This document shows positions 17,756-25,804 of a stretch of 64,000 nt of DNA, one piece after another (the stretch's first letter is position 1; each line of letters opens with the position of its first letter). The stretch lies in contig CAJUGD010000003.1 of assembly GCA_910586205.1 (NCBI GenBank), forward strand, positions 81,385 through 145,384, given 5' to 3'. The notes below the pieces were generated by a model. The model made no database searches and was not told the origin of the DNA. It saw nothing but the letters and a program-made list of their open reading frames with translations. Position numbers and translations under genes: made by a program. The stretch comes from an uncultured Lachnospiraceae bacterium (GTDB lineage Bacteria > Bacillota > Clostridia > Lachnospirales > Lachnospiraceae).

Positions 17756-19006
17756 TCAGACCGTTTCCATGGGAAATTGTGCCTGCAGCTTTTGGAAAAG
17801 CTCCTGGGCTTCTTTGGCTCGTTTGCAGATAATATCTGTCTCAGGAATCTCAATATCATGGATCAGCATATTGCGGAGCTTGCGCAGGGATATTATGGCT
17901 CCGATACATTCCTGGCTGAACATATTCATGCGTTTTAAAGTATTGATATGAAAGGCGCCTTTTTGCTTTGGGGAATTGTGGGTGGTAATCTGGTTTAACA
18001 GATTTTCCAAAGGAACCCAGCATTCCAGAAAACAGCGGATAGCAAGAGAGGCTTCTTTATCGATCTCATGATTGACCGTGCGTAGTTCTTGGTAAGTTTG
18101 GTAGTGCATCTCATTTCCGGTAATGATCTGATCAATGATCTGCTGGGAGATGTTGCGTTTGTCCTTTTCAAATTTGACGGATTTCATGACAGGTTCAATA
18201 GCTTTAACGCTGTTCATCTCAAGACGGCTGATCAGCCGGTACAACAGCTCCACATCTCCCATGCGCAGCTCCACATCCTCCTTGCGGAAGTTGCTGCTTA
18301 AGTAATTATACAGATAAGAAGCTAAGTCATACTGACTGTCAAAGGAAGACTTTTTGTTGAGAATCCGTTTATCTCCGGCGCTTTGAAGACGTTCTAAAGC
18401 GATTTCCCCGGACAGAACCAGGCCATTGAGTTCATCAATAATGGCAAGCTCCTCGTCGGAAAGGCTGCCCTGGAGCGGTTTGTATACCAGGTCATGTTCT
18501 ACCTCGGACCAAGCGTGCATCAGAAGGGATGCTACTTGGATCTCCAGGCGTGCGGAGGTGTATCGCCTTTGGGCCGGGGTTAAGGTATCTTCTTTTAAGA
18601 GAGCCCGGTAATGGGTAGCCCAGTAGCCGGAAAAGCGACGGTTGTAGGTGGGCGGACTTGACTGTTCCGGGAAATGGCGGATATCCTGAATGTCAAACTG
18701 ATCGGCAATCAGGTCCCCGGTTTTGTTCCTGTCGCCGGGAAAGTACAGGGATACCCGGATACCGCACAGGTCGGCAATATCATCATAGATCTCCCGCATA
18801 TTTTTATATGAGGTCTGGCGTTTGGCATTCCGGCGGATAACCTTGGCTTTTAAGCGATCAGGATTCTTAGCGCGGGAGGTGACCATGGCGCGGATACCGG
18901 CAGACTGGAGGGCAGCTTCCAGTTGGGATGCAGCTAAGCGGCCTGCGGCTTCGTAGAACGGTATTTTCTTTTTATAATTTTCAATAAACTGACTGACTAA
19001 GTCCAT
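17756..19006 (-). CDS. RelA/SpoT-domain nucleotide pyrophosphokinase with C-terminal HEPN-like domain
   Basis: 416 residues. N-terminal helix (1-60), then a RelA/SpoT synthetase domain (about 35-190): RLKAKVIRRN, YDDIADLCGIRVSLYFPGD, GYWATHYRALLKED, and LEIQVASLLMHAWSEVEHDL, the conserved EIQ...HAW.E.EHD block of (p)ppGpp synthetases. No HD hydrolase, TGS or ACT domain follows, so this is not a long Rel. The C-terminal about 130 residues are all helical and contain ISLRKLRNMLIHDIEIP; Arg378-x4-His383 fits the R-x4-6-H signature of HEPN RNases. Start ATG 19006 is set by AAAGGAG 8 bp upstream. Product could be (p)ppGpp, another alarmone, or, as in toxic SAS proteins, a modified target. Converges with the YtvI-like gene. 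Confidence 0.8.
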   Translation of the reverse strand: MDLVSQFIENYKKKIPFYEAAGRLAASQLEAALQSAGIRAMVTSRAKNPDRLKAKVIRRNAKRQTSYKNMREIYDDIADLCGIRVSLYFPGDRNKTGDLIADQFDIQDIRHFPEQSSPPTYNRRFSGYWATHYRALLKEDTLTPAQRRYTSARLEIQVASLLMHAWSEVEHDLVYKPLQGSLSDEELAIIDELNGLVLSGEIALERLQSAGDKRILNKKSSFDSQYDLASYLYNYLSSNFRKEDVELRMGDVELLYRLISRLEMNSVKAIEPVMKSVKFEKDKRNISQQIIDQIITGNEMHYQTYQELRTVNHEIDKEASLAIRCFLECWVPLENLLNQITTHNSPKQKGAFHINTLKRMNMFSQECIGAIISLRKLRNMLIHDIEIPETDIICKRAKEAQELFQKLQAQFPMETV

Positions 19007-19127
19007 GGCGCGTCTCCTTTTAAAATGCATTGTATTTAAGTATAACAAATTGAGAAGGGAAAGCAAGTGGGGAATTGTGAAATATAAGGAGAATTTTATT
19101 AAAATTTCGTTAATTGAAGGAAAAAAG

Positions 19128-19256
19128 ATGTCTAAGGATGTAGAAAATATGCAGACGCACAGATGGTATGAATATCAAGCACTATTTACTTGGAGATTAG
19201 AGCAACGCTTTGGTATCTTGACCCATGAGAAAAAAGGGAGTATGATGTGGGAATAG
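19128..19256 (+). CDS. Possible small protein, 42 residues
   Basis: An ATG at 19128 with GAAGG 7 bp upstream opens a 42-codon frame ending at TAG 19256, in a 286-bp space between the divergent Rel gene and the metallopeptidase gene. The peptide is polar with aromatic residues (MQTHRWYEYQALFTWRLEQR in the middle) and no Cys or membrane segment. I do not recognise it. It could be a chance frame; nothing else occupies this stretch apart from AT-rich DNA likely to hold promoters. Confidence 0.25.
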   Translation: MSKDVENMQTHRWYEYQALFTWRLEQRFGILTHEKKGSMMWE

Positions 19257-19292
19257 TCTAACTTTTATTTGGTATATAAAGGGAGGAAAATT

Positions 19293-19859
19293 GTGGAAAG
19301 AATAGAGTATGAGGTGATCCGCAGCGCAAGGAAAACCATTGCCGTTCAGGTGAACATAGACAAGAGTGTGCTTGTGAGAGCGCCGAAGCGGTGCAGCAAG
19401 GCAGCCATTGAGGACTTTGTGGAGGAGCATAAGGAGTGGATTATCCGAAAGAAGAAAGAAATGGAAAGAAGGGCCGCAGAGCGGGAAGAAAAAAGAAAAA
19501 ACATGCCCCAGTGGAGTGAGGAGGATTACAGGAGCTGCCGTTTGGAGGCAGAGAAAGCGCTTGGGGAAAGGACGGCTTTTTTTGCAAAAGTTATGGGGAT
19601 AGATTACGGGAGAATCACGGTTCGGAATCAAAAGACCCGGTGGGGAAGCTGCAGCGCCAAGGGGAATCTGAATTTTAACTGGAGATTGATTCTTGCACCT
19701 GGAGAGGTGCTGGATTATGTGGTGGTACATGAGCTTGCCCACAGAAGGGAGATGAACCATTCCGAGCGGTTCTGGCGTCTTGTGGAGAATATTTTGCCGG
19801 ATTATCAGAGACAACGCAGATGGCTGAAAGAGAATGGGGAGACGCTGATGGAACGGTGA
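19293..19859 (+). CDS. YgjP-type (M48/SprT-like) zinc metallopeptidase
   Basis: A 188-residue cytoplasmic protein of the YgjP / DUF45 family. An N-terminal beta region (YEVIRSARKTIAVQVN) and a Lys/Glu-rich helix (about 50-75) precede the conserved RNQKTRWGSCSAKGNLNFNW (about 108-130) and the zinc site HELAHRREMNHSERFW (His146, Glu147, His150, and a downstream Glu in NHSERFW), ending in the family tail LPDYQRQRRWLKENG. The molecular target of the family is not known to me. Start GTG 19293 is preferred to an upstream TTG because GGGAGG (19281-19286) is 6 bp before it. Confidence 0.88.
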   Translation: MERIEYEVIRSARKTIAVQVNIDKSVLVRAPKRCSKAAIEDFVEEHKEWIIRKKKEMERRAAEREEKRKNMPQWSEEDYRSCRLEAEKALGERTAFFAKVMGIDYGRITVRNQKTRWGSCSAKGNLNFNWRLILAPGEVLDYVVVHELAHRREMNHSERFWRLVENILPDYQRQRRWLKENGETLMER

Positions 19860-19959
19860 GTAACAAGTCTGTTGACTGGCCATATACCGTGACAGTTCTA
19901 GGAATATCGGAGTTGTTATGGTTAATGGCCAGGAAAGTACAGTGCAGGAAGAAAGGGTA

Positions 19960-19988
19960 TTGACAAAAAAGCAGAGGTAACGTATAGT
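19960..19988 (+). promoter_or_regulatory. Strong promoter for the ABC importer leader
   Basis: TTGACA (19960-19965), exactly 17 bp, TATAGT (19983-19988). Transcription should start near 19995, giving a 5' leader of about 260 nt before the substrate-binding protein gene, far longer than translation needs. Confidence 0.75.
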
Positions 19989-19994
19989 TAATGC

Positions 19995-20060
19995 ATTGTC
20001 TGCAAGAAGCGGAACAAAGGGGCAGAAGCTTCCGGTTGATTAGAATATGACATAAATATT
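19995..20060 (+). promoter_or_regulatory. Upstream part of structured leader (candidate riboswitch aptamer)
   Basis: Between the promoter and the terminator are short complementary pairs that overlap each other: TCTGC (19999-20003) with GCAGA (20022-20026); GAAGC (20006-20010) with GCTTC (20028-20032); GAATAT (20043-20048) with ATATTC (20056-20061), the last touching the terminator stem. This is the layout expected of a ligand- or ion-responsive leader, but I cannot assign it to a known class. Confidence 0.35.
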
Positions 20061-20151
20061 CCACTGAAAGGTATGTTAAGAAAGCATACGGCTTTTCTGG
20101 AGAAAAGTCAGTTGTCGTGTGCTTTTTTCATAGGCTTTCAGTGGTTTTTTT
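20061..20151 (+). terminator. Leader terminator with nested hairpins and alternative fold
   Basis: The outer stem CCACTGAAAG (20061-20070) pairs perfectly with CTTTCAGTGG (20135-20144) and is followed by seven T. Inside, either two hairpins form (GTATG/CATAC at 20071-20089 and CTTTTCT/AGAAAAG at 20092-20107), or 20081-20090 pairs with 20116-20125 to give one long rod. It terminates about 100 bp before the first gene of the importer, so it must be conditional if it controls that operon. Confidence 0.75.
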
Positions 20152-20253
20152 ACGGTTTATACAGTTGATTGTGAGAGGAAAGCACTCATACCTGTTTGCG
20201 CCCGAAAAAGCGGGGAATGCAGTGCTGCGAAATGCGCACGGAATGGAGGAGAA

Positions 20254-21834
20254 ATGAAAAAGTTTTTTGTAATGATTTTAGCCGTTGGCATGGCGTGGAG
20301 CCTTGGAGCGTGCAGCGGAAAATATGGGGAAAAAGGACAGGGGGAGGAAAGTGGAAATCAGGAAAATGTGCTGGTGTACGGAAGCAATGATTATACTCGG
20401 ATAAATCCTGCCCTGGATGAGCATGGAGAGATCAATATTTTGATTTTTGACGGTCTGACAGCCCATGACGGAAACAATCGGGTGGTTCCGGGACTGGCTA
20501 AGGAGTGGAGGTTTGACGAGACGGACAATACGTATACTTTTTATTTGAAAGAGGGGGTAAGGTGGCATGACGGAAAGCCTTTTGGGGCAGAAGATGTAAA
20601 GTTCACCATAGAGGCAATTATGGATCCGGAAAATGGATCGGAGAATGCAGCCAATTATGAGGATGTGCAGGAAATTACAGTAGTGGATGAACATACAGTC
20701 TCTTTTAAGCTGTCAGAGCCTAATGTGGCTTTTCTTGACTATATGACTATACCGGTTTTGCCGAAGCATCTGTTGGAGGGGGAGGACATGCAGACTGCTG
20801 ATTTTTTCAGGAAGCCTGTGGGAACAGGACCGTATAAGCTGGATTCCTGGGATGAAGGCCAGGCGATTTATCTTGTGAAAAATGAGGATTATTTTAAAGG
20901 GACGGCTAATATTGATCGGATTGTTTTTAAGATCGTGGGAGATGACAATGCCAGGGCCATACAGATGCAGTCAGGAGAACTGGATTTGGCTTTGCTGACG
21001 CCAAAGGATGCAAAGAGTTTTCAGGGGCAAGACGGATATCAGGTGTATCGGATGGAGACTTCTGATTACAGAGGAATTTTATTTAATTTCAGAAATGAAT
21101 TTTGGAGGGAGAACCGGGAGGTGATTCCGGCAGTATGTTATGGACTGGATCGAAAGGCGATTCTGGATTCTGTGCTTTTGGGACATGGAATCACTGCTTA
21201 TGGCCCTCTCCAGAGAAATGTATATAATAATGAGCATGTGGAGCATTATGATTATAATCCGAAAAAGGCAGAGCAGATTTTGTCTGATGCTGGATGGGAA
21301 AAGGGGGAGGATGGGTTTTACTGTCAGAATGGAGAGAAGCTGGGGTTTGTGATTAGCGTGGGAGCCGGAGATCAGGTAAGGATGGATATGGCTCAGGCGG
21401 CGGCCCAGCAGCTTAGGCAGATTGGGATAGACTGCTCGGTGGAGGTGCCGGCACAGGTGGATTGGGCCAATCAGCAGGCGTATCTCATTGGGTGGGGAAG
21501 CCCGTTTGATGCAGATGACCACACCTATAAGGTGTTTGGCACAGAGAAAGGAGCCAATTATTCCGGGTATTCCAACGAAAAGGTAGATGAGTTTCTAAGA
21601 GAGGCCCGTCAGTCGGATGATGAGCAGATCCGGGCCAGGGCTTATGATAAGTTTCAGGAGGAACTGGCAGCAGATCCGCCTTTTGCCTTTATCTGCTATG
21701 TGGATGCTGATTATGTGGCAGTTGACCGGTTAAAGGGGATTTCGGAACATACGGTTATGGGGCACCATGGAGTCGGAATATTCTGGAATGTGACAGAGTG
21801 GGTAATGGAGAATGAAACATCTGTTAGAAATTGA
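20254..21834 (+). CDS. ABC importer substrate-binding lipoprotein, peptide/nickel (SBP family 5)
   Basis: A 526-residue lipoprotein that would capture the ligand outside the membrane and deliver it to the permeases encoded downstream. Signal with lipobox LGAC, Cys at about residue 20. SBP-5 family landmarks: INILIFDGLTAHDGNNRVVPGLAKEW (split), YTFYLKEGVRWHDGKPFGAEDVKFT, the GTGPYKLDSW block and the domain-crossing KKAEQILSDAGWEKGEDGF. A His-rich stretch MGHHGVGIFWN near the C-terminus may touch the ligand. Dipeptide, oligopeptide and nickel-chelate transporters share this family, and I cannot separate them here. GGAGGAG precedes ATG. First gene of the operon. Confidence 0.88.
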   Translation: MKKFFVMILAVGMAWSLGACSGKYGEKGQGEESGNQENVLVYGSNDYTRINPALDEHGEINILIFDGLTAHDGNNRVVPGLAKEWRFDETDNTYTFYLKEGVRWHDGKPFGAEDVKFTIEAIMDPENGSENAANYEDVQEITVVDEHTVSFKLSEPNVAFLDYMTIPVLPKHLLEGEDMQTADFFRKPVGTGPYKLDSWDEGQAIYLVKNEDYFKGTANIDRIVFKIVGDDNARAIQMQSGELDLALLTPKDAKSFQGQDGYQVYRMETSDYRGILFNFRNEFWRENREVIPAVCYGLDRKAILDSVLLGHGITAYGPLQRNVYNNEHVEHYDYNPKKAEQILSDAGWEKGEDGFYCQNGEKLGFVISVGAGDQVRMDMAQAAAQQLRQIGIDCSVEVPAQVDWANQQAYLIGWGSPFDADDHTYKVFGTEKGANYSGYSNEKVDEFLREARQSDDEQIRARAYDKFQEELAADPPFAFICYVDADYVAVDRLKGISEHTVMGHHGVGIFWNVTEWVMENETSVRN

Positions 21835-22825
21835 GAACCTTTCTGTAAGTTTTGATACCAGCCAGGGAAAGCTGCATGCGGTGAGGAATGTGTCATTTAC
21901 ACTGGAGGAGGGGCAGGTCCTGGCCATTATAGGGGAGTCAGGCTGCGGAAAAAGCGTGCTGTGCAGAAGCATTATGAAGCTTCTTCCGCCTTCAGCCAGG
22001 ATTCACAGCGGAAAGATTCTGGTGAAAGGGCAGGATATTGCAGGCTGCGGGGAACAGGAGATGAAAAGGCTGAGAGGACGGCTTTTTTCCATGGTTTTTC
22101 AGGATCCCATGACAGCGCTGAATCCTGTTATGCCTATTGGAAAGCAGATCGGAGAAGCTGTCCGGATTCACAATCCTAAAATGGACAGGACGGCAGTCCG
22201 GGAACGGGTATTGGAGCTGATGGAGCTGGTGGGGATCCCCTGCCCGGATAAAAAGTACAAGCTTTATCCGTGCCATTTTTCCGGTGGAATGCGTCAGAGA
22301 AGTGTTCTGGCCATTGCCCTGGCGTCAGATCCGGATCTGCTGTTTGCCGATGAGCCTACTACAGCGCTGGATGTGACGATCCAGGCGCAGATTCTGGATT
22401 TAATCCGAGATCTTCAGCAAAAACTGCACATGGCTATGATCCTGGTTTCCCACGATCTGGGAGTGGTGGCCCGTGCGGCGGATCAGGTGGCAGTTATGTA
22501 TGCGGGTAAGATTGTGGAGATAGGAACAGCTGAGGAGATTTTTTATGATCCCCGCCATCCTTACACCTGGGGCTTGATGATGGCGCATCCTTCTTTTGCG
22601 AAGGAGGGAGAGGAGCTTTCTGCCATACCAGGTATGCCGCCTTCGCTCCTTAACCTGCCTGCGGGAGACGCCTTTGCCTGTCGGAATCCCTATGCCCTGG
22701 CCATTGATTATAAGGAGGAGCCGCCTATGTTTCGTATAACAGACACCCACTATGCCGCCACTTGGCTGCTGGACGAGAGAGCCCCTGAAGTAAGATCACC
22801 CATTGGAGGACATCGGTATGGGTAA
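21812..22825 (+). CDS. ABC importer ATP-binding protein (OppD/DppD/NikD type)
   Basis: A 337-residue ATPase subunit. Walker A IIGESGCGKSVLCR (about residues 36-49), Q-loop MVFQDPMTALNPVM, ABC signature HFSGGMRQRSVLAIALAS, Walker B DLLFADEPTTALDVT and the switch His in ILVSHDLGVVARAAD. The C-terminal extension HPYTWGLMMAHPSF followed by FACRNPY is the oligopeptide-transporter C-terminal domain; the usual Cys cluster there is reduced to a single Cys. It overlaps the end of the SBP gene by 23 bp, indicating translational coupling. Confidence 0.93.
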   Translation: MKHLLEIENLSVSFDTSQGKLHAVRNVSFTLEEGQVLAIIGESGCGKSVLCRSIMKLLPPSARIHSGKILVKGQDIAGCGEQEMKRLRGRLFSMVFQDPMTALNPVMPIGKQIGEAVRIHNPKMDRTAVRERVLELMELVGIPCPDKKYKLYPCHFSGGMRQRSVLAIALASDPDLLFADEPTTALDVTIQAQILDLIRDLQQKLHMAMILVSHDLGVVARAADQVAVMYAGKIVEIGTAEEIFYDPRHPYTWGLMMAHPSFAKEGEELSAIPGMPPSLLNLPAGDAFACRNPYALAIDYKEEPPMFRITDTHYAATWLLDERAPEVRSPIGGHRYG

Positions 22826-23708
22826 AATGCTTTTGGAGGTAAAAAATCTGGTTTATGAGTTTCATCTGAACAGAAGAATCAAAATCCGTGCAGTAGATGA
22901 CCTTTCCTTTCACATTGAGGAGGGAGAAGTGTTTGGCTTGGTGGGAGAATCCGGGTCGGGCAAATCCACAGCCGCCAGGTGTGTGATGAACCTGTACCGG
23001 CATCAGGGAGGGACCATTTCATACAAAGGAATTTCTATTACAGATCCCAAGGAATACAGAAAAAATAAAAAAATGCTTTGTACTAAACGTCAGATCATTT
23101 TTCAGGATTCTTCTTCCAGTCTGAATCAGAGAATGAAAGTGGCGGATATTATTGCAGAGCCTATGGCGATCAGCCACATGACCCCACCCAGAAAAACCTT
23201 CCGGAAAGAGGCGGAGTTTCAGCTTCGCTATGTGGGTATGGATGCATCTTGTCTGGATAAGTACCCATGGGAGCTGTCCGGCGGGATGCGTCAGCGGGTG
23301 GCCATCGCAAGGGCCTTGGCTATGGAGCCGGAATTTTTGGCAGCAGACGAACCGGTTGCTTCTCTGGATGTGTCTATCCAGGCGCAGATTCTGAATCTTT
23401 TTAAGCATCTGCAGAAAGAGCACGGTTTTACGTTTTTGTTCATTGCACATGATTTGTCGGTGGTCAGATACCTGTGTGATCGGGCGGGGGTAATGTATCG
23501 TGGGAAAATGGTGGAGACAGCCCCTGTAAGGGAGCTGTTTGACAATCCTCTGCATCCCTATACAAAGGCTTTGGTGTCTGCTATTCCGGTTCCGGATCCG
23601 GTGCTGGAGAGAAAGCGGAAGCTTCTGGTCTTTGATGAGGAGTCGTTTAGGCCGGAGGGAAGGCTGCAGGAGGTGGATAGGGGACATTTTGTCTTAAAAA
23701 ATGACTGA
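22818..23708 (+). CDS. ABC importer ATP-binding protein (OppF/DppF/NikE type)
   Basis: The second ATPase of the pair, 296 residues. Walker A LVGESGSGKSTAARCVM, Q-loop IIFQDSSSSLNQRM, signature ELSGGMRQRVAIARALAM, Walker B EFLAADEPVASLDVS and switch FIAHDLSVVRYLCD, with the C-terminal HPYTKALVSAIPVPDP typical of OppF. Start ATG 22818 is set by TTGGAGG 9 bp upstream; it overlaps the end of the previous gene by 8 bp. Confidence 0.93.
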   Translation: MGKMLLEVKNLVYEFHLNRRIKIRAVDDLSFHIEEGEVFGLVGESGSGKSTAARCVMNLYRHQGGTISYKGISITDPKEYRKNKKMLCTKRQIIFQDSSSSLNQRMKVADIIAEPMAISHMTPPRKTFRKEAEFQLRYVGMDASCLDKYPWELSGGMRQRVAIARALAMEPEFLAADEPVASLDVSIQAQILNLFKHLQKEHGFTFLFIAHDLSVVRYLCDRAGVMYRGKMVETAPVRELFDNPLHPYTKALVSAIPVPDPVLERKRKLLVFDEESFRPEGRLQEVDRGHFVLKND

Positions 23709-23756
23709 AAAGCCTTGGGAAAGGTATGGCTGTGATTTCTGAGACGGGGATTAGGA

Positions 23757-24740
23757 ATGGACAAGAATATGATTTTATTTTTTGGGAAAAAGCTGGTTGT
23801 TTTTGCAGTCAGCATGTTTGTGCTTTCACTGACCGTATTTTATGTGGCACGCTTTGCACCAGGGGATCCTCTTGTTTCTTATTATGGAGACCGGGTGGAA
23901 AAAATGAGCCAGGAGGAGCGGGAAAAGGCAGAGGAAAGGCTGGGGCTTCGGGAACCGGTCCATATACAGTATGTAAAATGGCTTGAAAATGCAGTTCATG
24001 GCGATTTTGGGATCTCCTATAAATATAAGCGGAATGTGTTGGAGGTAATACAGGGGAGACTGTTTAATACACTGGTTTTAGGGGGCGTGGGCTTTATCTT
24101 GATTTTTGGGCTGGCGCTTTTGCTAGGGATTTTATGTGTATGGTTTGAGGAGCGGCTGGTAGATCGGATAATCTGTCAGATTGGAGTAGTTACGAGCTGT
24201 ATACCAGAATTTTGGTTTTCTCTTGTGCTGATTCTCATTTTTTCTGTCTGGCTGAAAGTGTTTCCCAGCAGCGGCGCCTACTCCATGGGTAGGTCACAAG
24301 ATGTGGGGGACAGGATTTTTCATCTGATACTGCCCATGACAATTGTAGTGACCAGCCATTTATGGTATTATGCGTACATGATCCGCAATAAGCTGTTGGA
24401 AGAAGTCCGAGCGGATTATGTACTTTTGGCCAAGGCAAAGGGCTTGGGAAAAGCAGAAATTTTGCTGGGTCATTGTCTGCGGGGCATTATGCCGTCATAT
24501 TTGAGCCTTATGGCTGTTTCTGTGTCCCATATTTTAGGGGGGACTTATATGGTTGAGATGGTGTTTTCTTATCCGGGAATCGGTACTTTGTCCTATGAAA
24601 GCGCCCGGTATAAGGATTATAATCTTTTAATGGTATTGTGCATTTTTTCAGGAGCGATTGTGATCTTGTGCAGTATCATCGCTCAGGCCATTAATGAACG
24701 GATTGATCCGGGAATGGGAAGCAGGGAGGATGGGAGGTGA
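23757..24740 (+). CDS. ABC importer permease (OppB/DppB/NikB type)
   Basis: A 327-residue membrane permease. N-terminal helix (about residues 8-30), the family segment RFAPGDPLVSYYGD, a long external loop with EERLGLREPVHIQYVKWL and VHGDFGISYK, then five more helices. The cytoplasmic EAA loop is visible as VLLAKAKGLGKAEILLGHCLRGIMPS (about 220-245). The start ATG 23757 lies 48 bp after the ATPase gene, with GGGGATTAGGA before it. Confidence 0.92.
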   Translation: MDKNMILFFGKKLVVFAVSMFVLSLTVFYVARFAPGDPLVSYYGDRVEKMSQEEREKAEERLGLREPVHIQYVKWLENAVHGDFGISYKYKRNVLEVIQGRLFNTLVLGGVGFILIFGLALLLGILCVWFEERLVDRIICQIGVVTSCIPEFWFSLVLILIFSVWLKVFPSSGAYSMGRSQDVGDRIFHLILPMTIVVTSHLWYYAYMIRNKLLEEVRADYVLLAKAKGLGKAEILLGHCLRGIMPSYLSLMAVSVSHILGGTYMVEMVFSYPGIGTLSYESARYKDYNLLMVLCIFSGAIVILCSIIAQAINERIDPGMGSREDGR

Positions 24741-24746
24741 GGCTGT

Positions 24747-25634
24747 TTGGACGGGGATTTGTTTGTTTTAGCAGATAAAAAACCAAGGGAGAATCCGGTC
24801 CCGATTAAAAAAGAAAAGTGGTATCAGGGGAAGCCGGTTGGTTCTGTGATTGTTTTGGCCGTCGTTGTACTGGGGTGTATGGGATGTGACTGGTTTGCTC
24901 TAAAGGATCCTGCCTTTATGGATTTGAAAAACTGCAGCGTCATGCCTGGCAGGCTGTTTTGGTTTGGTACGGATGTTATGGGGAGAGACATTTTTTCCGG
25001 GATCTGGTATGGGGGAAGAATTTCTCTGTTTATTGGGTTTGCTTCAACCGTGATTTCGACCGGAATGGCTGTGGTCATTGGATCTGTCAGCGGCATGGCT
25101 CCCCCATGGCTGGATGAATGGATCATGCGGTTTGCAGAGATTTTTATGAGTGTGCCGGGGCTGCTGCTGATTATTCTGCTACAGGCAGTCTTAGGAGATG
25201 CTAATGTGGTCACCCTCTCACTCGTAATCGGAATCACAGGCTGGACTGCCATGGCCAAGGTTGTCCGCACAGAGGTCAGACGGCTTCGGGGAAGCGAGTA
25301 TGTGATTGCCTCCAGATGTATGGGGGGAGGATTTTTTTATATTCTTTGGAAGCATTTGGCGCCGAATTTTGTTTCTTCTATCATGTTTATGGTGGTGATG
25401 AATATTCGGAGCGGGATTGTGACGGAATCCACTTTAAGTTTTATGGGGATTGGGCTGCCTTTGGAGATTCTTTCCTGGGGAAGCATGCTGTCTTTGTCAG
25501 AACGGGCCTTACTTGGGGGCGAGTGGTGGATGATCGTGATTCCGGGAGCTTTTTTGGTGACAACACTTTTGTGTGTGACGAATATTGGAAATTATCTTCG
25601 CAGAGAAGGAAACCGCAGGGAGAGCTGTCTTTGA
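24747..25634 (+). CDS. ABC importer permease (OppC/DppC/NikC type), TTG start
   Basis: The second permease, 295 residues. Begins at TTG 24747, because AGGTGAGG (24735-24742) lies directly upstream and no ATG is placed as well. N-terminal helix (about 32-52), FGTDVMGRDIFSGIWYGGRISLFIG (typical of the C-type permeases, about 75-100), the EAA-loop segment VRRLRGSEYVIASRCMGGGFFYIL, and ESTLSFMGIGLPLEILSWGSML before the last helix. The operon terminator begins inside its last codons. Confidence 0.9.
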   Translation: MDGDLFVLADKKPRENPVPIKKEKWYQGKPVGSVIVLAVVVLGCMGCDWFALKDPAFMDLKNCSVMPGRLFWFGTDVMGRDIFSGIWYGGRISLFIGFASTVISTGMAVVIGSVSGMAPPWLDEWIMRFAEIFMSVPGLLLIILLQAVLGDANVVTLSLVIGITGWTAMAKVVRTEVRRLRGSEYVIASRCMGGGFFYILWKHLAPNFVSSIMFMVVMNIRSGIVTESTLSFMGIGLPLEILSWGSMLSLSERALLGGEWWMIVIPGAFLVTTLLCVTNIGNYLRREGNRRESCL

Positions 25635-25652
25635 CCTGCGGTTTATTATTTT
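25612..25652 (+). terminator. Terminator of the ABC importer operon
   Basis: ACCGCAGG (25612-25619) pairs with CCTGCGGT (25635-25642), followed by TTATTATTTT. The left arm is inside the permease coding sequence and the stop codon lies in the loop. Confidence 0.8.
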
Positions 25653-25804
25653 CACTATTTTCTCACATTCTTATCAAGATCCAAACACATTTATTTTATA
25701 TGCTAAATTAGGAGCTGTTAGAGATAAGTATTCTTAATACTGCGCTATAAGCAAAGTTAATTCTTAACAGTACATGATTTAAAGTGCCGGAAGGCATAGA
25801 GTGA

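Noticed and set aside
19995..20151. A NiCo (czcD-type) riboswitch
   Set aside because: The importer could carry nickel, but I could not recognise the conserved core of that class; only a generic structured leader is supported.
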